From the NCBI RefSeq assembly GCF_004348445.1, contig NZ_SMKV01000009.1:62001-126000 (forward strand): a stretch of 64,000 nucleotides of DNA, given 5' to 3'. The position numbers and the translations under genes are program-made. The notes below the pieces were generated by a model. That model did not search any database, was not told where the DNA came from, and was given only the letters and a program-made list of their open reading frames with translations. The DNA is from Saccharopolyspora aridisoli. Lineage in GTDB: Bacteria; Actinomycetota; Actinomycetes; Mycobacteriales; Pseudonocardiaceae. Shown piece by piece: positions 19,282 through 30,699 of the stretch (positions are counted from its first letter, which is position 1; each line of letters starts with the position of its first letter).

Positions 19282-19466
19282 GAAACGCAGCGTAGAGCGT
19301 GCGGTGGGCCACTTGGCGGCTGCCCCCGGGGAAGTGTTGCCGCCGGATGGCGCATCGCAGGTCGCGCGGCGTTCATCCGGCGGTCGGCCGCATGTCGCAC
19401 TGGTGTGTCCCTGGCGTCGGATGAGGGGGGTTGGGTGGAGCCGCCGCAGTCGGAACGAGGAGAAAC

Positions 19467-20567
19467 ATGAAGATTCGGGGACGGTTGATCGCTTTGTCCG
19501 TTGTGAGCGCTGCCGCGCTCGGGGTGATCACCTCGGTGGGGCCCGCTGCCGCCGAGCCGGCTCCGGACACCGCCCAGATCGAGGTGTTCGGCCACCGAGG
19601 CGCCTCCGGCTACCGGCCGGAGCACACGCTCGCCTCCTACGAGCTGGCCGCGCGCATGGGCGCCGACTACATCGAGCCCGACCTGGTGCCCACCAAGGAC
19701 GGCGTGCTGGTCGCCCGGCACGAGCCCGAGATCGGCGGCACCACCGACGTCGACGAGCGCCCGGAGTTCGCCTCCCGCAAGACGACCAAGGTCGTCGACG
19801 GCACCGAGATGACCGGCTGGTTCACCGAGGACTTCACCCTCGCCGAGCTCAAGACGCTGCGCGCCGAGGAGCGCATCCCGGAAATCCGCCAGCACAACAC
19901 CGTCTACGACGGCCTCTACGAGGTGCCCACCTTCCAGGAGGTGCTCGACCTGCGGGCGCGGCTGTCGGAGGAACTCGGCCGCGACATCGGCGTGGCACCG
20001 GAGACCAAGCACCCCAGCCACTTCCGCCGTCTGGGTCTGGCGCTGGAGCCCGGCGTGGTCGAGGCGCTGAACGCCAACGGCCTGAACGAGCGGGGCGCGA
20101 AAGTCGTCGTGCAGTCCTTCGAGGTCGGCAACCTCAAGGAGCTGCGCGGTGAGCTCCAGGTGCGGCTGGCGCAGCTGATCAGCAACAGCGGGGCACCGCA
20201 GGACTTCATCGAGTCCGGTGACCCGCGCACCTACGCCGACCTGGTCACACCGGAGGGGCTGGAGGAGATCTCGACCTACGCGGACGTGATCGGCCCCGAC
20301 ACCAAGGTGATCCTCCCGGTCGACGACAGCAACCACCTCACCGAGCCGACCGCGGTCGTCGCCGACGCCCACGCCGCCGGTCTGCAGGTCGTGCCCTACA
20401 CCGTCCGCGCCGAGAACACCTTCCTGCCGGAGGACTTCCAGTCCTCGCAGGACCCGGCCCAGTGGGGCGACGCCCTCGGCTTCTTCCACGCCCTGTTCGA
20501 CCAGGGCATCGACGGCGTCTTCAGCGACATGCCCGACCTCGCCATCACCGCTCGCGACCAGCGCTGA
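19467..20567 (+). CDS. Secreted glycerophosphodiester phosphodiesterase
   Basis: 366 aa from ATG 19467, with GAGGAG 6 bases upstream. The signal peptide runs to about residue 30 ([16 protein letters not shown], cleaved before EPAP). The GDPD domain starts [20 protein letters not shown], with the catalytic His pair and EPD metal site ([18 protein letters not shown]). ETKHP gives a further active-site residue. It resembles the GlpQ-type enzymes that hydrolyse glycerophosphodiesters outside the cell for glycerol-phosphate scavenging. Followed by a clear terminator. Confidence 0.95.
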   Translation: MKIRGRLIALSVVSAAALGVITSVGPAAAEPAPDTAQIEVFGHRGASGYRPEHTLASYELAARMGADYIEPDLVPTKDGVLVARHEPEIGGTTDVDERPEFASRKTTKVVDGTEMTGWFTEDFTLAELKTLRAEERIPEIRQHNTVYDGLYEVPTFQEVLDLRARLSEELGRDIGVAPETKHPSHFRRLGLALEPGVVEALNANGLNERGAKVVVQSFEVGNLKELRGELQVRLAQLISNSGAPQDFIESGDPRTYADLVTPEGLEEISTYADVIGPDTKVILPVDDSNHLTEPTAVVADAHAAGLQVVPYTVRAENTFLPEDFQSSQDPAQWGDALGFFHALFDQGIDGVFSDMPDLAITARDQR

Positions 20568-20593
20568 CCAGCCCGGGTCGATCCGGGTGAGCT

Positions 20594-20627
20594 GGAACCG
20601 CCGTCCTCTTCCGGGGGCGGCGGTTCC
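20594..20627 (+). terminator. Intrinsic terminator after the phosphodiesterase gene
   Basis: A perfect 10-bp stem GGAACCGCCG (20594-20603) with CGGCGGTTCC (20618-20627) and a 14-base loop, 27 bases after the stop codon. Confidence 0.75.
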
Positions 20628-20639
20628 GTCGTCGCGGGT

Positions 20640-20993
20640 GATCGCCGCGCAGCGCACCTAGCTCGCCGGACAGCCGCGAGCGCGGCCCTGGCCTACCTGG
20701 GCGGCGCGCACTGCCAGCGCTCAGCGCTGGACCAGGTGCTCGCCCGGGTGCGGGACGTGGTCGAGCACCAGGACCTGGCGGCACCGAGCAGGTGTCGGCG
20801 CACTCCAGCCGAGCGCGCCGACACCTCGACCCGGACGTTCTCCGAACTTCGCCGCAACATCATCGCGGTGCAGCGCTCGGCGATCGCGGACGAAGGCGAC
20901 GCGGGCCACCTCGGCGACGAGGTGCTGCGCCGCGTCCTCCGCGAACTGGACCTGCGGGAAGCGGCCCTGGGAGGTTTCCGGCGGAACCGGTGA
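20640..20993 (+). pseudogene. C-terminal relic of a CPA1-type Na+/H+ antiporter
   Basis: An in-frame stretch without a proper start reads ARRTAASAALAYL, then FSELRRNIIAVQRSAIADE, then DEVLRRVLRELDLREAAL. It matches the cytoplasmic tail of actinobacterial CPA1 sodium/proton antiporters, where a RRE(M/L)xAxER block is followed by DEVLRRxxRELDLEEARL. All membrane segments are missing. The relic is convergent with purA, ending 3 bases from its stop. Identification is from memory of the family. Confidence 0.65.
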
Positions 20994-20996
20994 GGA

Positions 20997-23083
<2,087 letters not shown>

Positions 23084-23088
<5 letters not shown>

Positions 23089-23106
23089 TCACCGGGGTGT
23101 GTGGAA
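23084..23106 (+). repeat. Copy of the TGATC...GGGTGTG 3'-end motif
   Basis: GTTGATCACCGGGGTGTGTG overlaps the stop codon of the gene ending at 23088. Similar sequences occur at 25521-25540 and 29866-29886. Confidence 0.45.
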
Positions 23107-23241
23107 TTCACATATAGGTGGCACGAGCGGTGGCGACTTCACGCCATGTCACCTCCCGGCCACTCCTCGGCATTGAATCGGCCACCCACGTGGGCAATCG
23201 TCATCCCGAAGCAGGCGACCAAGCCCATTGCGGAGGAAGCC

Positions 23242-23874
23242 ATGTCACGTTCGTTGCGCGCCACCCTGACCGCCCTGCCGCTGGCCGGACTGATCAGCAT
23301 CGGGCTCGCCACCCCGGCCGCCGCCGAGCCGCCGGGCGTCCCCGACCCGACCACGGCCAAGGCCGAGCTCGCTGACCTGACCGTCGCAGCCGAAGGCTCG
23401 ATGGACGGCTACAGCCGGGAGGAGTTCCCGCACTGGATCGACGGGCCGGACAACTGCAACACCCGCGAAGCGGTGCTCAAGCGGGACGGTGACGGCGTCG
23501 AGGTCGGCTCCGACTGCTACCCGACCGCGGGCAGCTGGGCCAGCCCGTACGACGGCGAGACCTGGACCCAGCCGTCCGACCTGGACATCGACCACATCGT
23601 TCCGCTGGCCGCCGCGTGGCGCTCGGGTGCCGCCGAGTGGACCCAGGACCAGCGCCAGGCGTTCGCCAACGACCTGGAAGGCCCGCAGCTCATCGCTGTC
23701 ACCGACAACGTCAACCAGGAGAAGGGCGACCAGACCCCGGACACCTGGATGCCGCCGGCCGCCGACTACCACTGCGCCTACGCCTCCATGTGGGTCGGCA
23801 CCAAGCACAAGTACCAGCTGACCATCACCGAAGCCGAGAAGGGCGCTCTCCAGACCGCCCTGGACGGCTGCTGA
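23242..23874 (+). CDS. Secreted HNH-family nuclease (DUF1524/GmrSD C-terminal type)
   Basis: 210 aa from ATG 23242, with CGGAGGA upstream. Signal peptide to about residue 29 (LAGLISIGLATPAAA). The mature domain has DLDIDHIVPLAAAWRSGAAEW, the His-metal motif of the DUF1524 HNH group, plus NDLEGPQLIAVTDNVNQEKGD and CAYASMWVGTKHKYQL. Three or four Cys residues suggest disulfides. Family members are extracellular DNA-cutting enzymes in many actinomycetes; the role is probably nucleotide scavenging or competition. Confidence 0.9.
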   Translation: MSRSLRATLTALPLAGLISIGLATPAAAEPPGVPDPTTAKAELADLTVAAEGSMDGYSREEFPHWIDGPDNCNTREAVLKRDGDGVEVGSDCYPTAGSWASPYDGETWTQPSDLDIDHIVPLAAAWRSGAAEWTQDQRQAFANDLEGPQLIAVTDNVNQEKGDQTPDTWMPPAADYHCAYASMWVGTKHKYQLTITEAEKGALQTALDGC

Positions 23875-24007
23875 AGCGGCACAGCCGCTTCCGCCCCACC
23901 ACCTGATCAGCTGGCACCGCCGCGGGGCGGTCCTCCTGTGACGGCGCGTCGGCGCTGTGCACCTGGCCACATGAGTCGGCGCGCCCGGAGCAGGAGGGCG
24001 GCCTCAG

Positions 24008-24027
24008 GTTCCGCACCGCCACGCGAA
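24008..24027 (+). repeat. Partial copy of the GTTCCGCCACCCGC repeat
   Basis: CTCAGGTTCCG followed by CACCGCCACGC matches the longer copies at 26112-26142 and 45107-45137 but lacks a 5-base CCACC block. Intergenic, upstream of the 80-aa gene at 24066. Confidence 0.5.
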
Positions 24028-24065
24028 GCGCCCCCGCACGAACTCGGCGAGGGCATACTGCGGTC

Positions 24066-24308
24066 ATGGGCGAGTTGCGCACGACTCTGACCGCACCTCC
24101 CGGCGGGGTTCTGACCGACGAGGTGGGCGTGATCACCGGCGAGCTGGAACTGGCGACCTCCTGCGAGCAGGGCGCGGTGCGGGTGCGCATCCGCTACTCC
24201 GGCGCTGAGGAGTGGTACCGCCTCTCAGCGGCCGACTGCGAGCTGCACGACCCGCGTGACCACGAGCCGCTGCACGCCTGCCTGGCGGCCGTGCTGAACC
24301 GGCCTTAG
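24066..24308 (+). CDS. Small conserved protein of unknown function
   Basis: 80 aa from ATG 24066. Sequence is beta-strand rich (VGVITGELELATSCEQGAVRVRIRYSG) with a C-terminal helix HACLAAVLNRP and no membrane segment. The stop overlaps the stop of the convergent exporter gene by 4 bases. I do not recognise the family, though the base composition and codon positions look coding. Confidence 0.65.
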   Translation: MGELRTTLTAPPGGVLTDEVGVITGELELATSCEQGAVRVRIRYSGAEEWYRLSAADCELHDPRDHEPLHACLAAVLNRP

Positions 24309-25411
24309 CCCTCGTCCGGGTGCAACGGCGGGAGGGCCGCGACGGCTTCGGTGCGGGTCAGGCCGGACGCCTGCAGCAGGTCGACGGCGATCGAACGCAC
24401 CTGCAGGACCACGACCTGCATCGAGAAGTCGCCCTCGCCGAGCAGTTCCACTGTGGACTTCTTGGCGACCGAGCGCGCAGCGTCCCTCGCCTGCAGCGGA
24501 TCCTTGCCGCTGGCCAGCTCGTCGCGCAGCAGCACCACGGTTCCCGCGAGCTCCTCCAGCATGCCCGGTAGCGGGCGCGGAACGGGTTCTTCGTCGCGCA
24601 GCGCGGCCAGCGCCCGCCGGGCCAGCACGCGCGTGTTGCGCAGCGCGCGGTCGACGGGGGTAGCGGCGTTCTCGTAGCGCTCCAGGTCGCCGCGCCTGCG
24701 CCAGCGGATCGGCGCGAACCGGGCGATCTCGGCCCCGGCCTCCAGCGCGGCGCGGAACTCCTCGACGGACTTGTGGCTCTTGCGGGCGTCGGCCAGCACA
24801 TCAGCGGCCATCGACACGTCCCGGTGCGCGACCGCGCTCGCGACCCCGCGCAACGCGTCGGCGAGCGCTCCCAGCACCACGCGACCGTTGCGGTGCGCGA
24901 CCGCGAGGGGGTTGGCGGGCAGCAGCGCGGCGACGGCGAAGCCGACCAGCCCGCCGATCGCGGCGTCGAGCATCCGCGTCAGCCCGCCGGCCGTGGCCGG
25001 CGGCAGCAGCGTCGCGACCAGCACCGATGACGACGCTGCCTGCAGCACGATCACGCCCCCGCTGTCCAGCAGCACGGCCGTGGACATCGCCAGCGCGACG
25101 ACCAGTGCGATCTGCCACGTCCCGGTGCCGATCACCGAGATCAGCACGTCGCCGACCCCGACACCGATGCACACGCCGACGACCAGCTCCAAGGCTCGTC
25201 GCATCCGCTGCCCGAGCGAGACGCCCAGCGAGATCACCGCGGCGATGGGGGCGAAGAACGGCGCGACGTGCCCGACGATGTCGTGCGCGAGGAACCAGGC
25301 CACACCGGCGGCCAGCGCGCACTGGACGATCGGCACACCGGTTCGCAGCAACCGCCGGAACCGGCGGGTCAACTCCTCGCGCAAACGCCCCACGAACCCA
25401 TCCTCCGCCAT
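24305..25411 (-). CDS. FUSC/aromatic-acid-exporter-like membrane protein
   Basis: 368 aa. The first 170 residues have about five or six membrane segments (VPIVQCALAAGVAWFLAHDI, FFAPIAAVISLGVSLGQ, VVGVCIGVGVGDVLISVIG, ALVVALAMSTAVLL, IGGLVGFAVAALLP). A long soluble helical domain follows (about 180-368). This is the half-size arrangement of the DUF939/FUSC group related to the AaeB exporters of aromatic acids. Substrate unknown. It follows the DUF3151 gene, from which it is separated by a hairpin. Confidence 0.88.
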   Translation of the reverse strand: MAEDGFVGRLREELTRRFRRLLRTGVPIVQCALAAGVAWFLAHDIVGHVAPFFAPIAAVISLGVSLGQRMRRALELVVGVCIGVGVGDVLISVIGTGTWQIALVVALAMSTAVLLDSGGVIVLQAASSSVLVATLLPPATAGGLTRMLDAAIGGLVGFAVAALLPANPLAVAHRNGRVVLGALADALRGVASAVAHRDVSMAADVLADARKSHKSVEEFRAALEAGAEIARFAPIRWRRRGDLERYENAATPVDRALRNTRVLARRALAALRDEEPVPRPLPGMLEELAGTVVLLRDELASGKDPLQARDAARSVAKKSTVELLGEGDFSMQVVVLQVRSIAVDLLQASGLTRTEAVAALPPLHPDEG

Positions 25412-25486
25412 CGAATGCCATCTCCACCGGCAGATCCGGCCACCGCCGCAGTCACCCGACCCGGACCACCGCCGCGATCCGAAACC

Positions 25487-25528
25487 CGATCACCGCCGTG
25501 ATCCGGCCCCGGAACTCGGCGGTGATCG
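25487..25528 (-). terminator. Hairpin with GATCACCGC/GCGGTGATC arms
   Basis: A perfect 11-bp stem CGATCACCGCC (25487-25497) with GGCGGTGATCG (25518-25528), about 30 bases past the stop of the DUF3151 gene on the minus strand. The same core arms occur after the AGCS gene at 40085-40130. It is likely a terminator, and part of a dispersed family. Confidence 0.65.
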
Positions 25529-25557
25529 CGGGGGTGTGTGGTGATGACGGTTGCGGG

Positions 25558-25968
25558 TCAGGCGAGGTCGTTGGCTTCCAGGGAGGCCGGGTCGCTGTCC
25601 TCGAGGAGCTGGCGGCAGCGGTCGAACTCCTCGGTCTCGCCGATGGCTCGAGCCGCCTTGGCCAGCGCCGCGATCGAGCGGAGCACGCCGCGGTTGGGCT
25701 CGTGGCGCCACGGGACCGGGCCGAAGCCCTTCCAACCGGAGCGGCGCAGGGCGTCCAGACCGCGGTGGTACCCGGTGCGCGCGTAGGCGTAGGCGGCGAT
25801 GTTCTCGCCGCTGTTCAGGGCGTTGTCGGCGAGCGCGGCCCAAGCGGCGCTGAACGCCGGGTGCTGCGCGGCGACCTCGGCGGGGTCGGTGCCTGCGTCC
25901 AGGGCGCCCTGCGCCTCCGGGCTCTCCGGCAGCAGCGTCTCCGGCGGCTCCAACAGGTTCCTCGTCAT
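25558..25968 (-). CDS. DUF3151 family protein
   Basis: 136 aa from ATG 25968. Helical, tetratricopeptide-like sequence: AAQHPAFSAAWAALADNAL, AAYAYARTGYHRGLDALRRSGWKGFGPVPW, then RSIAALAKAARAIGETEE. This is a conserved actinobacterial family that sits next to fba (Rv0360c near Rv0363c in M. tuberculosis). Cytoplasmic. Function unknown. The 190-base gap to fba holds a copy of the 31-bp dispersed repeat. Confidence 0.88.
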   Translation of the reverse strand: MTRNLLEPPETLLPESPEAQGALDAGTDPAEVAAQHPAFSAAWAALADNALNSGENIAAYAYARTGYHRGLDALRRSGWKGFGPVPWRHEPNRGVLRSIAALAKAARAIGETEEFDRCRQLLEDSDPASLEANDLA

Positions 25969-26111
25969 GCACCCATCCTCGCACTTCGCCCAAGACGACG
26001 ACGGTCCGTCCACCCACCGGGCGGACGGACCGTCGCAGAACAACAAAGCCGACCAACGTCAGGCAAGCTGCATACACCAGACTCGGATCCCGGAGCCAGT
26101 GAGTCGCTCAG

Positions 26112-26142
26112 GTTCCGCCACCCGCACCGCCAAGCAGCACGA
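26112..26142 (+). repeat. 31-bp dispersed repeat, copy 1
   Basis: The 31 bases beginning GTTCCGCCACCCGCACCGCC match 45107-45137 at 29 of 31 positions. A shorter relative is at 24008-24027. This copy is intergenic, 17 bases from the end of fba. Confidence 0.7.
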
Positions 26143-26158
26143 GCAGCAACATCGATGA

Positions 26159-27193
<1,035 letters not shown>

Positions 27194-27401
27194 CGGTCAT
27201 CCTCCTCAGATGGAGTTCGGTCGTGAAGTGACGCGAGATCGCGCAGCATCCTAGGAACCCCAGCGCACCGTCCGCGGCGCGTCGGGGCACATACCACTCT
27301 TTCGCGCGTCACAGTGCCCCAGCGGTGTTGTTTTGAAAAGTTGGTGCAAGGATTCAGAAAACGATCCTGTGCACATACTCACACGCCGGAGCGCCTGCCG
27401 C

Positions 27402-27680
27402 CTACAGCCAAGCGCCGGTGACGACCTCCCACTGGCGGACGGTGGTCGAGGCGATCACCCCGGCCTTCGTGTACGGGTCGGCGGCCAGGACGTCCTCGAG
27501 CTCGGCCTCGTCGGCGGTCTCGTAGACGATCTGCGCGCCCTCGCCGTCGGTGTAGGGCCCGCCGGCCAGCAGCGTGCCCCGTTCGGCCAGTCCGCGCGAG
27601 TACTCCCGGTGCTCCGGGCGGACCGCCAGCCGCTTCTCCTCATCAGGCCCGTAGACCAGCTCGACAACGAACCTCGCCAT
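27402..27680 (-). CDS. YciI family protein
   Basis: 92 aa from ATG 27680, with GGGAGG 6 bases upstream. Dimeric alpha/beta ferredoxin-like fold: RFVVELVYGPDEEKRLAVRPEHREY holds the conserved His of the family, and LLAGGPYTDGEGAQIV is the second block. YciI proteins are small enzymes or stress-related proteins, with few known reactions. It is divergent from the sigma-factor gene at 27775, with 94 bases between starts. Confidence 0.88.
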   Translation of the reverse strand: MARFVVELVYGPDEEKRLAVRPEHREYSRGLAERGTLLAGGPYTDGEGAQIVYETADEAELEDVLAADPYTKAGVIASTTVRQWEVVTGAWL

Positions 27681-27774
27681 GTTCTGCCTCCCTAGCGGCG
27701 GTTTCAACGATCGCCATGGACGCTAACCCGAACCCGCCCCGCGAACCCATCCTCGCCCGGTAAGTTCTTCGATC

Positions 27775-28344
27775 ATGGGCGGTGATTCGGATGGGATCGA
27801 GCGCAGCGTCGAGAAGACCTTCGGCACGCTGCGCAAGTTGGACGGAGCCCACCGGGAGACGCAGCAACCGCTGTCCTTGGAGGACATCTACAAGCAGCAG
27901 CGGATGCGGATGGTCCGGCTGGCGATCCTGCTGGTCGACGACATCAGCAGCGCCGAGGACGTGGTCCAGGAGGCCTTCACCGGGCTCTACCGGAACTGGT
28001 CCGGGCTGCGCGACGCCAACGCCGCGATCGCCTACCTGCGCACGGCGGTCGTCAACGGGTCCCGCTCGATGCTGCGCCGCCGCAAGACCGCCCGCGAGTA
28101 CCAGCCGCCGCACCAGGCCAACGCGCGCTCGGCGGAGTCGCTGGCGATGCTCACCGCCGAGCACCAGGCGGTGGTGGACGCGCTGGGCAAGCTGCCGCGC
28201 AGGCAGCGCGAGGTGCTCGTGCTGCGCTACTACGGCAACCTGTCGGAGGCCGAGATCGCCGAGGCGACCGGCGTCTCGAAGGGCACCGTCAAGTCGACGG
28301 CGAGCCGCGCCCTGGAGGCGTTGCAGAAGCACATGGCGAGCTGA
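27775..28344 (+). CDS. SigE-family ECF sigma factor without adjacent anti-sigma gene
   Basis: 189 aa. Region 2 is MRMVRLAILLVDDISSAEDVVQEAFTGLYRNW; region 4 is LPRRQREVLVLRYYGNLSEAEIAEATGVSKGTVKSTASRAL. About 40 residues precede region 2. Many relatives are followed by a membrane anti-sigma gene, but here nagA follows after a 138-base gap, so any regulator is elsewhere. Confidence 0.9.
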   Translation: MGGDSDGIERSVEKTFGTLRKLDGAHRETQQPLSLEDIYKQQRMRMVRLAILLVDDISSAEDVVQEAFTGLYRNWSGLRDANAAIAYLRTAVVNGSRSMLRRRKTAREYQPPHQANARSAESLAMLTAEHQAVVDALGKLPRRQREVLVLRYYGNLSEAEIAEATGVSKGTVKSTASRALEALQKHMAS

Positions 28345-28482
28345 CGACGGTCTATATTCGGTGAATCAGACATTCCCCCGGTCTCACCGTCCGTGACCGC
28401 TTCGGTGGGTTCGGTTCGGCTGAGCCGTAGAACACCGGTTTTGGTGTAGACCACTGCTCGCGTTTGGCGGAGGATCGTCGTT

Positions 28483-29628
28483 GTGAACACTGCCGAACTG
28501 ATCCTCACCGGCGCGCGGGTCGTCACCCCGGGCGGAATCGCGCAACCGGGCTGGGTGCGGGTGTCCGCAGGCAAGATCGCCGCCGTCGGTGACGGCGCGG
28601 TCCCCCAGGGCCCGGCGATCGAGCTGTCCGGGCGCTGGCTGGTGCCAGGCTTCGTGGACATCCACTGCCACGGCGGTGGTGGCGGTTCGTTCACCTCACT
28701 CGAACCCGAGCAGACCGAGACCGCGGTGGCCCACCACCGCGCGCACGGCACCACAACGATGCTGGCGAGCTTGGTGTCCGCGCCGCTCCCGGAGCTGGTC
28801 AAGCAGATCGGCACGCTGGCCGAGCTGACCGCCGACGGTCTGCTGGCCGGTGTTCACCTGGAAGGACCGTTCCTCTCGCACGCCCGTTGCGGCGCGCACG
28901 CTCCGGAGGCGCTGCGCGCGCCGGAGGCCGACGACGTCCGCCAGCTGCTCGACGCTGGCCGCGGCACGGTCCGGATGGTCACCCTCGCTCCCGAGCTGCC
29001 CGGCTCGCGGGACGCGGTCCGGCAGCTGGTCGACGGCGGTGCGATCGCCGCCGTCGGGCACACCGACGCGGTCGCCGACGAGGTGCTGGAGGCCGTGGAC
29101 GCCGGAGCGACCGTGGCGACGCACCTGTTCAACGGCATGCGTCCGCTGCACCACCGCGAGCCCGGACCGGTAGGGGCGCTGCTGGACGACGAGCGGGTCA
29201 GCGTCGAGCTGATCTGCGACCTGGTGCACCTGCACCCGACCGTCGCCCGGCTGGCCGCCACCCACGCGGGAACCGACCGGACGATCCTGGTCACCGACGC
29301 CATCAGCGCCACCGGCGCCGGTGACGGCACCTACGAACTGGGCGCGCTGCCGGTGGCGGTCGTCGACGGCGAGCCCCGGCTGGCCGACGGCTCGCTGGCC
29401 GGCAGCACGCTGACCATGGACGCCGCGTTCCGCAACCTGGTGCGCAGCTGCGGGCTGTCCATACCGGCCGCGGTCGCGGCCACCTCGACGAACCCGGCGC
29501 GGCGGTTGGGGCTGGCCGACGTGGGCGAGATCCGTCCGGGAGCGGACGCGAACATGGTCGTGCTCGGTGAGGACCTGGACCTGCAGGGCGTCATGCACGG
29601 CGGCCGGTGGCTTGCGGAACCCGCGTGA
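28483..29628 (+). CDS. nagA: N-acetylglucosamine-6-phosphate deacetylase
   Basis: 381 aa from GTG 28483, with CGGAGGA 8 bases upstream. It removes acetate from GlcNAc-6-P in amino-sugar and cell-wall recycling. The amidohydrolase motifs are complete: PGFVDIHCHGGGG, HLEGPFL, VGHTDA, HLFNGMRPLHHREPG and the catalytic Asp in LVTDAISATGAGDG. No nagB or sugar permease lies beside it. Confidence 0.95.
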   Translation: MNTAELILTGARVVTPGGIAQPGWVRVSAGKIAAVGDGAVPQGPAIELSGRWLVPGFVDIHCHGGGGGSFTSLEPEQTETAVAHHRAHGTTTMLASLVSAPLPELVKQIGTLAELTADGLLAGVHLEGPFLSHARCGAHAPEALRAPEADDVRQLLDAGRGTVRMVTLAPELPGSRDAVRQLVDGGAIAAVGHTDAVADEVLEAVDAGATVATHLFNGMRPLHHREPGPVGALLDDERVSVELICDLVHLHPTVARLAATHAGTDRTILVTDAISATGAGDGTYELGALPVAVVDGEPRLADGSLAGSTLTMDAAFRNLVRSCGLSIPAAVAATSTNPARRLGLADVGEIRPGADANMVVLGEDLDLQGVMHGGRWLAEPA

Positions 29629-29684
29629 CCTGGCGCATCGCCGATCTGCGGCCGTTCGGCCGGGCGGCTGGTTGCGGTCGGGGG

Positions 29685-29870
29685 ATGGACAGCCGGGAAA
29701 CCGAGGACACGCTGTCCGCCGCGTTGCCGGCGCGAGCGAGCAGCCGTCCCACCCCGTCGCAGCGCACGCTGCGACCCGGTCCCACGGGCGTGCGGCTCCT
29801 CGTGATCGTTCTGGGACTCCTGTCCGGATTGCTCGCTGCGGATGCCACAACCCGTTACCCCAACGGGTGA
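29685..29870 (+). CDS. Possible small single-TM protein
   Basis: 61 aa from ATG 29685, with a G-rich stretch upstream. A hydrophilic, Ser/Arg-rich N-terminus precedes one hydrophobic segment (GVRLLVIVLGLLSGLLAA). There is no family match that I recognise, and the ribosome site is weak. It may be non-coding; the stop lies in a copy of the TGATC...GGGTGTG motif. Confidence 0.35.
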   Translation: MDSRETEDTLSAALPARASSRPTPSQRTLRPGPTGVRLLVIVLGLLSGLLAADATTRYPNG

Positions 29871-29886
29871 TCGGGGGTGTGCGCTG
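29866..29886 (+). repeat. Copy of the TGATC...GGGTGTG 3'-end motif
   Basis: GGTGATCGGGGGTGTGCGCT covers the stop of the small open frame ending at 29870, just as the copy at 23084 covers a stop. See also 25521-25540. Confidence 0.45.
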
Positions 29887-29949
29887 CGTTGATGTCCCTC
29901 GGCTCTCCCGAAAATCGGGCGAAGCGGCGTCACGGTACCGTTGGCAAGC

Positions 29950-30621
29950 GTGACGTCCGAATTCGCCGCCGCGGCACAACCCGCGCTCGCTCTGCTTCCG
30001 GATTGGCTGAATCCGGAGAACATCGTCTCTGGTCTCGGCCCGTTCGCGCTGATCGGCGTCTGCCTGATCATCTTCGCCGAATGCGGTCTGCTCATCGGCT
30101 TCTTCCTGCCGGGTGACTCGCTGCTGTTCGTGACCGGCATGTTCGTCGCCATCGGCGCGATCAACACGCCGATCTGGCTGGTCTGCGTGCTCCTCGCGGT
30201 GTGCGCCTTCGTCGGGAACGTGACCGGGTACTGGATCGGGCGCAAGGTCGGCCCGGCGATGTTCAACAAGCCCGACTCGAAGCTGTTCAAGCGCGAGCAC
30301 GTCGACAAGACGCACGCGTTCTTCGAGAAGTACGGGGCCCGCGCGATCATCCTGGCGCGCTTCGTGCCGATCGTCCGCACGTTCATCACAGCGGTGGCCG
30401 GCATCGGCCAGATGGACCAGAAGAAGTTCTTCAGCTACTCGGCCATCGGCGGTGTGGCCTGGACCCTGAGCATGACGCTGCTCGGGTTCTTCCTGGGCAA
30501 CATCCCGTGGATCCGGAACAACATCGAGGCCATGGCCCTCGTCATCGTCGTGATCTCGATCGTGCCGATCATCGTCGAGTACATCAAGGGACGCCGCGAG
30601 AAGGCCCGCGAAGCGGCCTGA
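29950..30621 (+). CDS. DedA-family membrane protein
   Basis: 223 aa from GTG 29950; TTG 29941 is the alternative, and neither has a good ribosome site, so a leaderless transcript is possible. DedA/SNARE-associated fold: FAECGLLIGFFLPGDSLLF, GNVTGYWIGRKVG, FFEKYGARAIILARFVPIVRTFITAVAG with the conserved Arg residues, and four or five membrane segments. Family members scramble or flip undecaprenyl-phosphate or phospholipids. It corresponds to Rv0364, near fba in M. tuberculosis. A strong 17-bp terminator follows. Confidence 0.92.
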   Translation: MTSEFAAAAQPALALLPDWLNPENIVSGLGPFALIGVCLIIFAECGLLIGFFLPGDSLLFVTGMFVAIGAINTPIWLVCVLLAVCAFVGNVTGYWIGRKVGPAMFNKPDSKLFKREHVDKTHAFFEKYGARAIILARFVPIVRTFITAVAGIGQMDQKKFFSYSAIGGVAWTLSMTLLGFFLGNIPWIRNNIEAMALVIVVISIVPIIVEYIKGRREKAREAA

Positions 30622-30631
30622 CGGAACCCTC

Positions 30632-30670
30632 GGGAGAAGAGCCGGACCGTTCGGGTCCGGCTCTTCTCCC
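30632..30670. terminator. Strong bidirectional terminator
   Basis: A perfect 17-bp stem (30632-30648 with 30654-30670; arm starts GGGAGAAGAGCC) with a 5-base loop GTTCG. It lies between convergent genes dedA and the SPOUT methylase. Confidence 0.9.
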
Positions 30671-30699
30671 GCATCAAGGGGCGGTTCTGCCCGGAGTCC

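Noticed and set aside
17929-19470. 513-codon + strand frame
   Set aside because: Antisense to purD.
28850-29324. Overlapping frames inside nagA on both strands
   Set aside because: nagA has full catalytic motifs in its own frame.
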